A DNA stretch of 15,645 nucleotides from JAGUXG01 sp043798435 (GTDB lineage: Bacteria; UBA9089; UBA9088; JAGUXG01), in assembly GCA_043798435.1 (NCBI GenBank), contig JAZDOR010000190.1:1-15645 (forward strand), given 5' to 3'. A model generated the notes under the pieces. The model made no database searches, had not been told where the DNA came from, and saw only the letters and a list, made by a program, of their open reading frames with translations. This document shows, one piece after another, positions 1 through 5,991 of the stretch. Numbering within the stretch: position 1 is the stretch's first letter; each line of letters starts with the position of its first letter. A program made the translations under genes and the position numbers.

Positions 1-107
1 GCAACTCGTCCGCAGTGATATAAAAGTAATTGTACCAAAGATGTAGTAAAGGCTTATACTGGTCTATTAAGGCAACTCGTCCGCAGTGATATAAAAGTAA
101 TTGTACC
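1..107. repeat. 36-base exact direct repeat at the window edge
   Basis: Bases 1-36 are identical to bases 72-107, a period of 71 bases. On the minus strand the repeat encodes the peptide YNYFYITADEL of the radical SAM gene. The period is not a multiple of three, so the second copy lies in another frame: the gene stops at 67-69 just after the first copy, while a shifted frame stays open through the second. The second copy ends exactly at base 1, as expected if an assembly stopped or looped at a repeat. A true 71-base tandem duplication is the alternative. Confidence 0.85.
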
Positions 108-828
108 CCTGGTCGTAAGCATTCTCGAGGATTGCCCACGCCCGTTCAGCTGTTTGGGGTAAAATCACCTTACTGCCAGGAATAATCCCGCAAAAGTCAC
201 AGGCGTTAACAGGGATGCCGCTGACCCGATGACCAGCAAACTTGATACACCCTCTGCCAATATCCACGACTTGGCTCTTAAGCCCTCTTCCTCTCATGAA
301 GCTGTACGTCTTTTGCTGACCTTTTAAGTATTGCTCGTTATGCGGAAACAATGTATCCGCCAAAGAGTAGTCCACAAAAGGAAGCCGCTTGTACTCATCG
401 GGATTTTCCGGGTTTCGCTTGATCTCGCCATGCTCATCACGGTACACAAGACCGCAATACGAACTGAGTGGCATCATGCTACCGGAAATGATGTTTGACA
501 CGATGTCGGTGAACCCTTCCACTACATCATTTCCATAGAATCCGTAACAGACGTTCGGCTGCCTTTTCATTACGCTCTCGTAGAGAGCAGAGAAATGGTC
601 GTTACCGAAGATTCTTGGGTTTAATGTTTTGGCGAGATTCGCCAGCATGACAGATGCCCCATAATTTGCAGTCAAAACGCTGAAGCAGATTATGGAGATG
701 GACTGGGCGTTTTCTTCGATGTACGTCTGTATAAACGAGTTATTGTACACGGTGCCATCGAGGTACCCCAATTCAATACCCGGTCGGATCGTCTTCTTAA
801 GAGAACTCATTAGGGTCAATATTCCCAA
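67..828 (-). pseudogene. B12-binding radical SAM protein, 3' fragment
   Basis: This is the main surviving part of a cobalamin-binding radical SAM gene; enzymes of this class do SAM-radical chemistry such as methylation or ring formation. The first half resembles a B12-binding Rossmann fold (SISIICFSVLTANYGASVML, then a helix). The second half begins a radical SAM domain at about residues 185-215 with RGC, then NACDFCGI. The cysteine spacing is C-x15-C-x2-C, wider than the usual C-x3-C-x2-C. The open frame can begin only at a TTG (826-828), which is really the Leu codon of an interrupted gene. The true N-terminus lies at 982-1062, beyond an inserted element. The 3' end stops at TAA (67-69) soon after the cluster motif, so most of the radical SAM barrel is missing; the downstream sequence continues in another frame. 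Family assignment is fairly sure; the substrate is unknown. Confidence 0.75.
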
Positions 829-834
829 ATTGGG

Positions 835-985
835 GTAACACTTTACCCATCTGAAGTAAAGATTAACCGCAGAGGTCGCAGAGGTCGCAGAGAAATAAAA
901 ACTTAAAAATTTTGTAAATTCTCTGCGTTCTCAGCGTGCTCTGCGGTGAACAATTATCTTCTACTTCACTTGAGTAAATAGTTAC
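835..985. mobile_element. 151-base MITE-like element with GTAAC ends
   Basis: The element begins GTAAC (835-839) and ends GTTAC (981-985). It folds almost end to end as an imperfect inverted repeat. The outer arms match as GTAAC-xx-TTTAC followed by TGAAGTA and AAGAT. The inner arms are 863-894 and 919-950. It encodes nothing. GTAA termini and an 8-base duplication are the known signature of the IS66 family, so it may have been mobilised in trans by an IS66 transposase; that link is inference. It sits inside the radical SAM gene between codons 26 and 27. Deleting the element plus one duplicate restores an in-frame join reading IYPNLGILTL. Confidence 0.8.
863..950. repeat. CGCAGAGGT repeats in a long hairpin
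   Basis: This is the core of the inserted element. The left arm (863-894) contains CGCAGAGGT at 868-876 and 877-885, then CGCAGAGAA at 886-894. The right arm (919-950) is its inverted counterpart with about six mismatches over 32 bases. The 24-base centre is A/T only except for one C and one G. From memory, similar CGCAGAG-type repeats are common between genes in many uncultured bacteria, which suits a dispersed non-coding repeat. Confidence 0.8.
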
Positions 986-1062
986 AAATTGGGATATATT
1001 GCCGTGTTCGCACTCGAAACGTGCCGAGAAGTATCGGCGGCGTTTACAAACAGGATTTTCAT
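982..1062 (-). pseudogene. B12-binding radical SAM protein, N-terminal 26-codon fragment
   Basis: An ATG at 1060-1062 opens a 26-codon frame beginning MKILFVNAAD, the usual first beta strand of B12-binding radical SAM proteins. It ends AIYPNL at a TAA (982-984) contributed by the inserted element. The strong ribosome-binding site AAGGAGA (1069-1075) lies 6 bases upstream, so this is the authentic start. The next residues of the protein (GILTLMSSLKK) resume on the far side of the element. Translation would now give only a 26-residue peptide. Confidence 0.8.
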
Positions 1063-1068
1063 CTTACG

Positions 1069-1075
1069 TCTCCTT
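1069..1075 (-). promoter_or_regulatory. Ribosome-binding site of the split radical SAM gene
   Basis: AAGGAGA on the minus strand, 6 bases before the ATG at 1060-1062. It fixes the original start codon and shows that the TTG start of the downstream fragment is not genuine. Confidence 0.75.
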
Positions 1076-1097
1076 TTAAAAGATGTTTGTAGTTTTT

Positions 1098-1556
1098 CTA
1101 GTCTGAGATCGAAGCAAACGTGCCTCGAAATGCTTTGCCAAACTCGGTCTAACCGATCTTTATGAGAACGTCGCTTTTCCCGCTTCCGAGGAACAGAGAT
1201 GGGAGGGAGAGGGTGAAATTATCTGCGATTTGTTTAATCACAGGATTAATTCCAAATGGTGACACAGAACCAACACTGTAACCAGTAAGAGCCATTACCT
1301 CTGACGGTTTTGCCATCCGCAGTCCTCGTTCTCCTGTGAGCTCCTCGAGCTTTGTGATACTTACCCTTTTGTCTCCAGGCAAGATCACAACGATCGGATT
1401 GCTTCCAATGAAAATCAGGGTCTTTATTACTTCTGACGCCTCACATTTACAGGCAACTTGGACATCATGCACGGAGTGTACTTTCTGAGTCAAGGTAACC
1501 AATTCGAAATTTACCCCTATGCTTTTCAACTCTTTTTCACTATTCATGTCTTTCAT
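1098..1556 (-). pseudogene. ybaK: YbaK/ProX-type prolyl-tRNA editing protein, interrupted by an amber stop
   Basis: This is a stand-alone YbaK-fold deacylase of the kind that hydrolyses mischarged tRNAPro (Ala or Cys). Family marks include VHSV (27-30), the conserved lysine K45 in IKTLIF, LPGDKRVS (59-66), TGYSVGSVSPFG (91-102) and GSGK (124-127). The open frame ends after 135 residues at TAG (1149-1151). The same frame then continues TEFGKAFRGTFASISD to another TAG (1098-1100), which looks like the normal family C-terminus. With the first TAG read as an amino acid, for example Gln from CAG, the protein would be 152 residues, the usual size. So it is most likely a recent nonsense mutation, although the short form might keep some activity because the core motifs precede the stop. 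AAGGAGA lies 7 bases before the ATG at 1554-1556. It follows proS, whose own editing insert has the same fold. Confidence 0.75.
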
Positions 1557-1645
1557 CTTATTGTCTCCTTCTTAGTTAAATTGTCAAATAACATTACTCT
1601 TTCATATAATATCATAATAATAAAATTTTGCTTTACCTTCTGTTT

Positions 1646-1707
1646 GTCCATCGATAGAGTTCAGCGGCGGCAGGCTTGCTACCATCCGATGCAACAATTT
1701 GTTAGGT
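1646..1707 (-). other. attC-like integron recombination site
   Basis: Read on the minus strand, this 62-base stretch starts ACCTAAC, matching the attC R'' consensus RYYYAAC. It continues with a TTGCATCGGA arm and a matching GCCGCTGAA arm, and ends GATGGAC, one mismatch from the R' consensus GTTRRRY. The arms pair with one unpaired G, like the extrahelical bases of attC sites. A small inner hairpin forms from GGTAG and CTGCC. The site lies 47 bases after the proS stop in the orientation expected for a cassette's 3' end. No integrase is visible and no second attC was found, so it would be a lone or decayed site. A chance hairpin or terminator is the alternative. Confidence 0.5.
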
Positions 1708-1754
1708 TTTTAATGGTAACTGTCTCCTATTTCCCATTCTATTTCCCATTACCT

Positions 1755-3476
1755 TTAGAATTTGGCAACGACATCATCAATAGCAATTTCAATTACCTCT
1801 TTTGTTCGGCGGTTGCGAAATTCAACAATGCCTTCTTTAGCTTTGCGGCCAATGGTGATCCGCCACGGACAACCAATCAGGTCGGCATCTTTGAATTTGA
1901 CACCAGGTTTTTCGTCGCGATCGTCAAGCAGTACCGACACACCTTTTTGTTTGAGGCGTTGATATAAATCATTAGCTAATTCTCTTTGCTGGTCGTATCG
2001 AGTTGGGACGATTGTTACCTGAAACGGTGCTATCGATTCAGGCCAGATAATACCGTCCGAGTCGAAGTTTTGACTGACAACAGCCTGAATCAGGCGTGTG
2101 GTACCAATGCCATAGCAGCCCATCCAGATAGCATGTTGCTTCCCATCTTCACCCAGATACATCGCACCCATCTTTTCGGCATAAGCGGTTTGCAGCATAA
2201 AGATGTGGCCAACTTCAATACCGCAACTTTCCTTCAGTTCTCCTTGCTGGCATTCAATACAACGATGTCCACTGACAGCGAGGTGAAGGTTGTGATACAT
2301 CTCGGGTGCCTCAAAATCCTTGCCGGGCATGACATCCAGGACGTGGTAATCAGTCCGGTTGAGACCGCATAGAATATGCGTCAATTCCTTGGTGGACTGA
2401 TCGAAAAGAATCTGGCGAACGTTTTTGAGTCCAATCGGCCCAGCAAAACCAACTTCGGCGCCGGTGACTTCACGCACCACTGAAGCTTCAGCCGGAATAA
2501 CTGATTGCGCGCCCAAGACATTAGTAAGCTTAGCCAAATTGATTTCCAGATCGCCACGAATACAGACAGCTATTTCATAACTATTCTCAATCTCGGCGTT
2601 GACAGTGAAGATGATAGTCTTAATCATTCGGGTGGCATCAAGCTCAGGGAATAGCTGACACAATTCTTCAACCGTTTTAGTGTTTGGTGTGTGATCAACA
2701 TGCATCGTTCTTGACAAATCAACCGGTAGAGTCGGCGTAGGAATGAGGCTGTCGGATTTTTCAGCATTAGCGCCATAGTTGCAGTAGCTGCAGGTGATTA
2801 AGATGTCTTCGCCGCCTTCTTTGGAAATCGCCATAAACTCGGCTGAACCTTGTCCGCCGATTGCTCCCGAATCAGCTTGAACACTAATGCAGTTAGACAA
2901 ACCAACACTCGCAAAGATCTTCGTATAGATTTTACGGAATAGTTGGAAACTTTGACGCATTCCTTCTTCGTTTCTGTCGAAAGAGTATGCGTCAGACATA
3001 TCAAATTCGCGACCACGCAATAAACCATGGCGTGGTCTAATTTCATCACGAAACTTCCAACCAATCTGATGCCAGATAATCGGTAGGTCCCGCCAGCTTT
3101 GGACAACTTCCTTGGCAAGCCAAGTGATAATTTCTTCCGCGGTCGGCGCAAGACCAAAAATGCAGCCTGTATGACGTCCTGCAGTTTCAAAGATCGTCTT
3201 AGATGAAACATACTTGTCCCATCGGCCACTCTCTTCCCAGAGCTCCTTGGGCTGAAGGATTGGCAGTTGCAGGTTTTGGACGTCATGTTCCTCCATAACG
3301 TCCCAAATGATACTGCGAATTTTGCGCCAAACCCTGAAGCCCAAAGGCAACAGGATATAGATGCCCGGCGCAACCTGCTTGATGAATCCTCCCTTCAACA
3401 AAAGAAAGTGCGCCGTGGTCTGTATGTTACTGACCTCGCCGTAGCGAGTGCGGGGGAAAAGCTTTGTCATTCTCAT
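1755..3476 (-). CDS. proS: Prolyl-tRNA synthetase, bacterial type
   Basis: Charges tRNAPro with proline in the cytoplasm. The 573 residues match the full-length bacterial form. Class II motif 2 lies at about 138-167 (GWKFRDEIRPRH, then RGREFDMSDAYSFD). The INS editing domain spans about 225-395 with the conserved lysine K286 in MIKTIIF. Motif 3 is GCYGIGTTR (453-461), and the anticodon-binding domain runs from about 485 to the end (DDRDEKPGVKFKDADLIG). Motif 3 has GTTR where GVSR is usual, a mild variant. The ATG at 3474-3476 is supported by AAGGAG 6-7 bases upstream; a second ATG two codons later is less well placed. It follows proB by 46 bases on the same strand, probably in one operon. An attC-like site lies just after the stop. 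Confidence 0.95.
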   Translation of the reverse strand: MRMTKLFPRTRYGEVSNIQTTAHFLLLKGGFIKQVAPGIYILLPLGFRVWRKIRSIIWDVMEEHDVQNLQLPILQPKELWEESGRWDKYVSSKTIFETAGRHTGCIFGLAPTAEEIITWLAKEVVQSWRDLPIIWHQIGWKFRDEIRPRHGLLRGREFDMSDAYSFDRNEEGMRQSFQLFRKIYTKIFASVGLSNCISVQADSGAIGGQGSAEFMAISKEGGEDILITCSYCNYGANAEKSDSLIPTPTLPVDLSRTMHVDHTPNTKTVEELCQLFPELDATRMIKTIIFTVNAEIENSYEIAVCIRGDLEINLAKLTNVLGAQSVIPAEASVVREVTGAEVGFAGPIGLKNVRQILFDQSTKELTHILCGLNRTDYHVLDVMPGKDFEAPEMYHNLHLAVSGHRCIECQQGELKESCGIEVGHIFMLQTAYAEKMGAMYLGEDGKQHAIWMGCYGIGTTRLIQAVVSQNFDSDGIIWPESIAPFQVTIVPTRYDQQRELANDLYQRLKQKGVSVLLDDRDEKPGVKFKDADLIGCPWRITIGRKAKEGIVEFRNRRTKEVIEIAIDDVVAKF

Positions 3477-3522
3477 AATTTACTCCTTTGATATATGGTT
3501 TGGCGATACCCCATCCTCTGTT

Positions 3523-4656
3523 TCATAGGAAAATGAAATTATTGTAGTGGACGACGATGACATCCACTGCTTTAATTTGGGCTTTTTCCTCATCAGACAG
3601 TTCACGGTACCACTTCATTTTAGTAGCAAGTTCTTCGTTGTCGAATAGTACCAAACCGCGGCCCAAAATAACTCCATTGTCATCGCAGATTTCAACAACT
3701 TTTTTACTGTCAAAGACGCCTTGGACTTTTTCAATACCGGCTAGTAGTACCGAAGCAGTGCGCTTGTTGCGCAAAGTTTCGGCCAGATAGGTACTGACAA
3801 CTATCTTCCCTGAAGGAATTGCCGCGGTAATTAGCCAAGTCTTCGAAGCCTTTTCTTTACGCTTTGCTACCGGGAAAGAAGTACCATTGTTGCTTTGAAG
3901 CAAACGGGTAATCGGCCTTTTGACTAAACCGCTACCTACCGTCATCGAGATACCAAGTGATACCAAAGTGTCAGCACAAAGCAGTTTGCTTCTCATGCCG
4001 CCTTTGCCGACTGATGAGTGACCTGTGACCTTGTACTCCCTCAAGAATTGATTAACATCCAAAATTTCGGCCACCCGAGTTGCTCCCTGATCATGGGGCG
4101 GGCAATCAAAGACGCCATCAACATTAGTGAGGACAACTAGCTTATCGGTATTCAACATTGCTGATACCATCATCGCAAGCTGATCATTGTCGCCAAAATT
4201 GATTTCTTCTGCCGACAAAACATCATTCTCGTTAAAAACCGGGATGACGCCAAGTCGCAGAAGTTCCTCGGTAACGACTCGAAGACTTAGATAGAATTTT
4301 CGATTGGCAAAGTCCGATCGCGTGACTAAGACCTGGGCGCAATCATAACCACACTTTTCAAAACGGACCGAGTAGGCGGCCATCAACTTGGGTTGTCCAA
4401 CAGCGGATAGAATCTGATCCCGCAGAGTGTCGGGGTTAATAAAATTACCACTTTGTTCAAGCTTAAAGTACCTGTTTTGTAATTTAGGGACGGAACGACC
4501 GAGGTTAATGGCACCTGACGAAATAATGGCTACCTGAACACCTTCCTTTTTAAGGATAGCCACATCTTCGACCAGATTATCAATAACCTCGTGGTTAAGA
4601 CTGCCGTCTGCTTGCGCCAGTACGGCCGTACCAATTTTGATAGTGATTCTTTTCAT
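3523..4656 (-). CDS. proB: Glutamate 5-kinase
   Basis: Phosphorylates glutamate to glutamyl 5-phosphate, the first and feedback-controlled step of proline synthesis. The 377 residues comprise an amino-acid kinase domain (1 to about 255: MKRITIKIGTAVL, IISSGAINLG, NENDVL, NFGDNDQLAMMVSAM, GKGGMRSK) and a C-terminal PUA domain (about 270-377: SGKIVV, GVFDSKKVVEICD, GRGLV), as in the E. coli enzyme. The start ATG is preceded by AGGAG about 8 bases upstream. No proA (gamma-glutamyl phosphate reductase) lies in the window, so the next step must be encoded elsewhere. Its place before proS links proline supply with proline charging. The upstream hypothetical gene ends 42 bases before it. Confidence 0.95.
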   Translation of the reverse strand: MKRITIKIGTAVLAQADGSLNHEVIDNLVEDVAILKKEGVQVAIISSGAINLGRSVPKLQNRYFKLEQSGNFINPDTLRDQILSAVGQPKLMAAYSVRFEKCGYDCAQVLVTRSDFANRKFYLSLRVVTEELLRLGVIPVFNENDVLSAEEINFGDNDQLAMMVSAMLNTDKLVVLTNVDGVFDCPPHDQGATRVAEILDVNQFLREYKVTGHSSVGKGGMRSKLLCADTLVSLGISMTVGSGLVKRPITRLLQSNNGTSFPVAKRKEKASKTWLITAAIPSGKIVVSTYLAETLRNKRTASVLLAGIEKVQGVFDSKKVVEICDDNGVILGRGLVLFDNEELATKMKWYRELSDEEKAQIKAVDVIVVHYNNFIFL

Positions 4657-4698
4657 AAGTATACTCCTGTAGGATATGTGTCAAAAACACACCTTCAG

Positions 4699-5064
4699 TT
4701 AGATGTAGACGTGAATTTCATCACGGCGCGCCATTAAATCCTTTGCAGTAAGCAAACTCCCGGTCAGAGTATCGTATACACACTCTTTGCCCGATTTCAG
4801 CCAACAGATGATGACCGTACCTTCTACTGATGGACAAAACATGTCGACCGGCGAGTCACCTTGAATATAAATCATTTGGGATTTTTGATCGGTGCCATCA
4901 GTAAAGGTGACTGCAAGGGACATGCTATCTTCTGAGGCAATGATATTGCAGGAGATTTTACTACCATGATGACTTACATGATAACTTACGACACCGTTGC
5001 CGGGACACGGGTTTGGAATATTTCTTCTTCCTGATGGTTTTCCTTTCATAACAAAAAACTTCAA
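4699..5064 (-). CDS. Hypothetical protein upstream of proB
   Basis: I do not recognise this protein. The longest frame starts at TTG (5062-5064) and gives 121 residues. An ATG five codons later (5047-5049, MKGKPSGRR) is more credible and gives 116. Neither has a clear ribosome-binding site. The N-terminus is Gly/Pro/Lys-rich. The rest looks like a small beta-rich domain with alternating hydrophobic strands (GVVSYHVSHHG, ISCNIIAS, SLAVTFTDG, GTVIICWLKSG). No signal peptide or membrane segment is evident. It reads in the same direction as proB and proS and is probably the first gene of that operon. It could be a lineage-specific cargo gene. That it is coding rests on length, frame and position only. 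Confidence 0.55.
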   Translation of the reverse strand: MKFFVMKGKPSGRRNIPNPCPGNGVVSYHVSHHGSKISCNIIASEDSMSLAVTFTDGTDQKSQMIYIQGDSPVDMFCPSVEGTVIICWLKSGKECVYDTLTGSLLTAKDLMARRDEIHVYI

Positions 5065-5089
5065 GTGTCTGGCTTATCTATTTTCCAAA

Positions 5090-5104
5090 CTTGCACAGTG
5101 CAAG
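5090..5104. promoter_or_regulatory. 15-base perfect palindrome upstream of the proB-proS unit
   Basis: CTTGCAC-A-GTGCAAG has 7-base arms around one central base. On the minus strand it overlaps a possible -35 (TTGCAC), followed after 17 bases by TAGATA, a possible -10, just upstream of the hypothetical-proB-proS unit. The position suits an operator. The -35 match to TTGACA is poor, so the promoter part is uncertain; the palindrome itself is plain. Confidence 0.4.
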
Positions 5105-5232
5105 ACAAAGATAGAAGAGTTCTTGTCTTTTCTTAAAAAAACTCTCTCGCCTCCTTCACGACGAGATGAAACTTGTACATCACCTCTGAAGAATTAGAAA
5201 CAGAATATAATTTTCAGAAAAGTTTCTTTTAG

Positions 5233-5355
5233 GAATTATTCAAATCTTCCACTACTACTCAAACCATCATTACAAGTTTAATCGAAACCTGTCGTCAACA
5301 AAAGAAGGATTTCATTCAATATGGTCTGGAGTTTATACGAGCATCATTTCTCTGA
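5233..5355 (+). pseudogene. Possible IS66-type transposase C-terminal remnant
   Basis: A 40-codon open stretch between two stops (TAG at 5230-5232, TGA at 5353-5355) encodes ELFKSS, then ITSLIETCRQQKKDF and LEFIRASF. The SLIETCRQQ-type helix resembles a segment near the C-terminus of IS66-family DDE transposases (SLIETA/C...). There is no start codon and no preceding DDE domain. If correct, it is a fragment of the same family whose end signature marks the element at 835-985. It could be a chance similarity. Confidence 0.3.
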
Positions 5356-5623
5356 CAATACTACTTCTCTTCTGACACCAACTTTTCCCATCAGGAATCC
5401 TCAATAACCATCTTCTTCTCTATAGATTTACTTTTGTCAAACTACACTTTTGAGTTACAAGGGAATGGTGTGTCTACACAATACTAAACGGTTACGAATT
5501 TTCTTATATACTCTTGTACTTGTATGTACTTGTACCCAATCTTTATTTTAAGTTTAACAATTATAGACACAAAAGTTAAATAAAAATTTGTGTTTATATC
5601 CTCTGTCTATCTTCTAATAACCT
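5356..5623. other. AT-rich spacer with small repeats before the XRE gene
   Basis: No gene is visible in this stretch. It contains a perfect tandem duplication of TGTACTTGTA (5515-5524 and 5525-5534) and an inverted repeat ACACAAA (5567-5573) / TTTGTGT (5587-5593) with a 13-base spacer, 30 bases before the XRE start codon. XRE-type regulators often bind such sites near their own promoter, so these are candidate operators. No convincing -35/-10 pair was found. Confidence 0.4.
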
Positions 5624-5980
5624 ATGATGGAAGACCTTTTATTGACGGAGTTAGGGGCAAGGATTCGGTCTTTAAGGAAGGCAGAAAATCTTTCTCAAGA
5701 GAAACTCTCAGAGAGAGCAGGATTGCATCCTACATACCTTGCTCAGATAGAACGGGGAGAGGTAAATCCTTCATTTAATGTGCTCTATAAAATTGCTGAC
5801 GGTTTAAAGATAAGCCTCAGTGAACTTTTCTCTTTTCTTTCTGAGAGAGAAGAGATGACTGAAGAAAATCTTACAAGTTTAAGATTTATAACCCTGCTTT
5901 CTGGAAAGGATAAAAAAACAATCAAACTTTTTGAGGCAGTCTTGACTGATATTATCAAATGGATGGAAGAAAAAGGATAG
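5624..5980 (+). CDS. XRE-family helix-turn-helix regulator
   Basis: A 118-residue DNA-binding protein. Residues 8-67 form a classic Cro/C1-type HTH (LGARIRSLRKAENLSQEKLS, then the recognition helix region HPTYLAQIERGEVNPSFNVL, then LYKIADGLKISLSELF). The rest (about 70-118) is a charged helical tail (EREEMTEENL, then KDKKTIKLFEAVLTDIIKWM), likely for dimerisation. The start is one of two adjacent ATGs (5624 or 5627); no Shine-Dalgarno site precedes them. It is the only clear plus-strand gene and converges on mfd with 11 bases between stops. It may control itself through the repeats upstream. Its targets cannot be told from sequence, and a role as a solitary mobile-element or restriction-system regulator is possible. 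Confidence 0.85.
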   Translation: MMEDLLLTELGARIRSLRKAENLSQEKLSERAGLHPTYLAQIERGEVNPSFNVLYKIADGLKISLSELFSFLSEREEMTEENLTSLRFITLLSGKDKKTIKLFEAVLTDIIKWMEEKG

Positions 5981-5991
5981 CTTTCCTTATT

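Larger units (their letters stand above)
827..993. repeat. 8-base target-site duplication flanking the inserted element
   Basis: AAATTGGG occurs at 827-834 and again at 986-993, immediately outside the inverted-repeat element (835-985). If the preceding C is counted (826 and 985), the duplication can be read as 9 bases. Only one copy is needed to rebuild an uninterrupted radical SAM reading frame, so the duplication marks a real insertion event. Confidence 0.85.

Noticed and set aside
67..828. Taking the 253-codon radical SAM frame as a complete gene with a TTG start
   Set aside because: The TTG is an internal Leu codon; the real ATG with a strong ribosome-binding site lies beyond the inserted element, and the C-terminal barrel is missing.
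863..950. CRISPR array from the CGCAGAGGT repeats
   Set aside because: The repeats are 9 bases, contiguous, without spacers, and form the arm of one hairpin.
1149..1151. Genetic-code reassignment of TAG
   Set aside because: mfd also ends at TAG with no family-like sequence after it, and the ybaK extension itself ends at TAG. One interrupted gene is better explained by mutation.
1458..1967. Plus-strand open frame of 169 codons across ybaK and proS
   Set aside because: It lies opposite two recognised genes and has no family features; it is a shadow of the minus-strand coding sequence.
4997..5197. Plus-strand 66-codon frame overlapping the hypothetical gene's start
   Set aside because: It has no recognisable domain and half of it is antisense to the hypothetical gene; it is probably noise in an AT-rich spacer.
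5973..5988. Terminator between the convergent XRE and mfd genes (AAGGA/TCCTT hairpin)
   Set aside because: The stem is only 5 mostly weak pairs and no T-tract follows, so it is not convincing.
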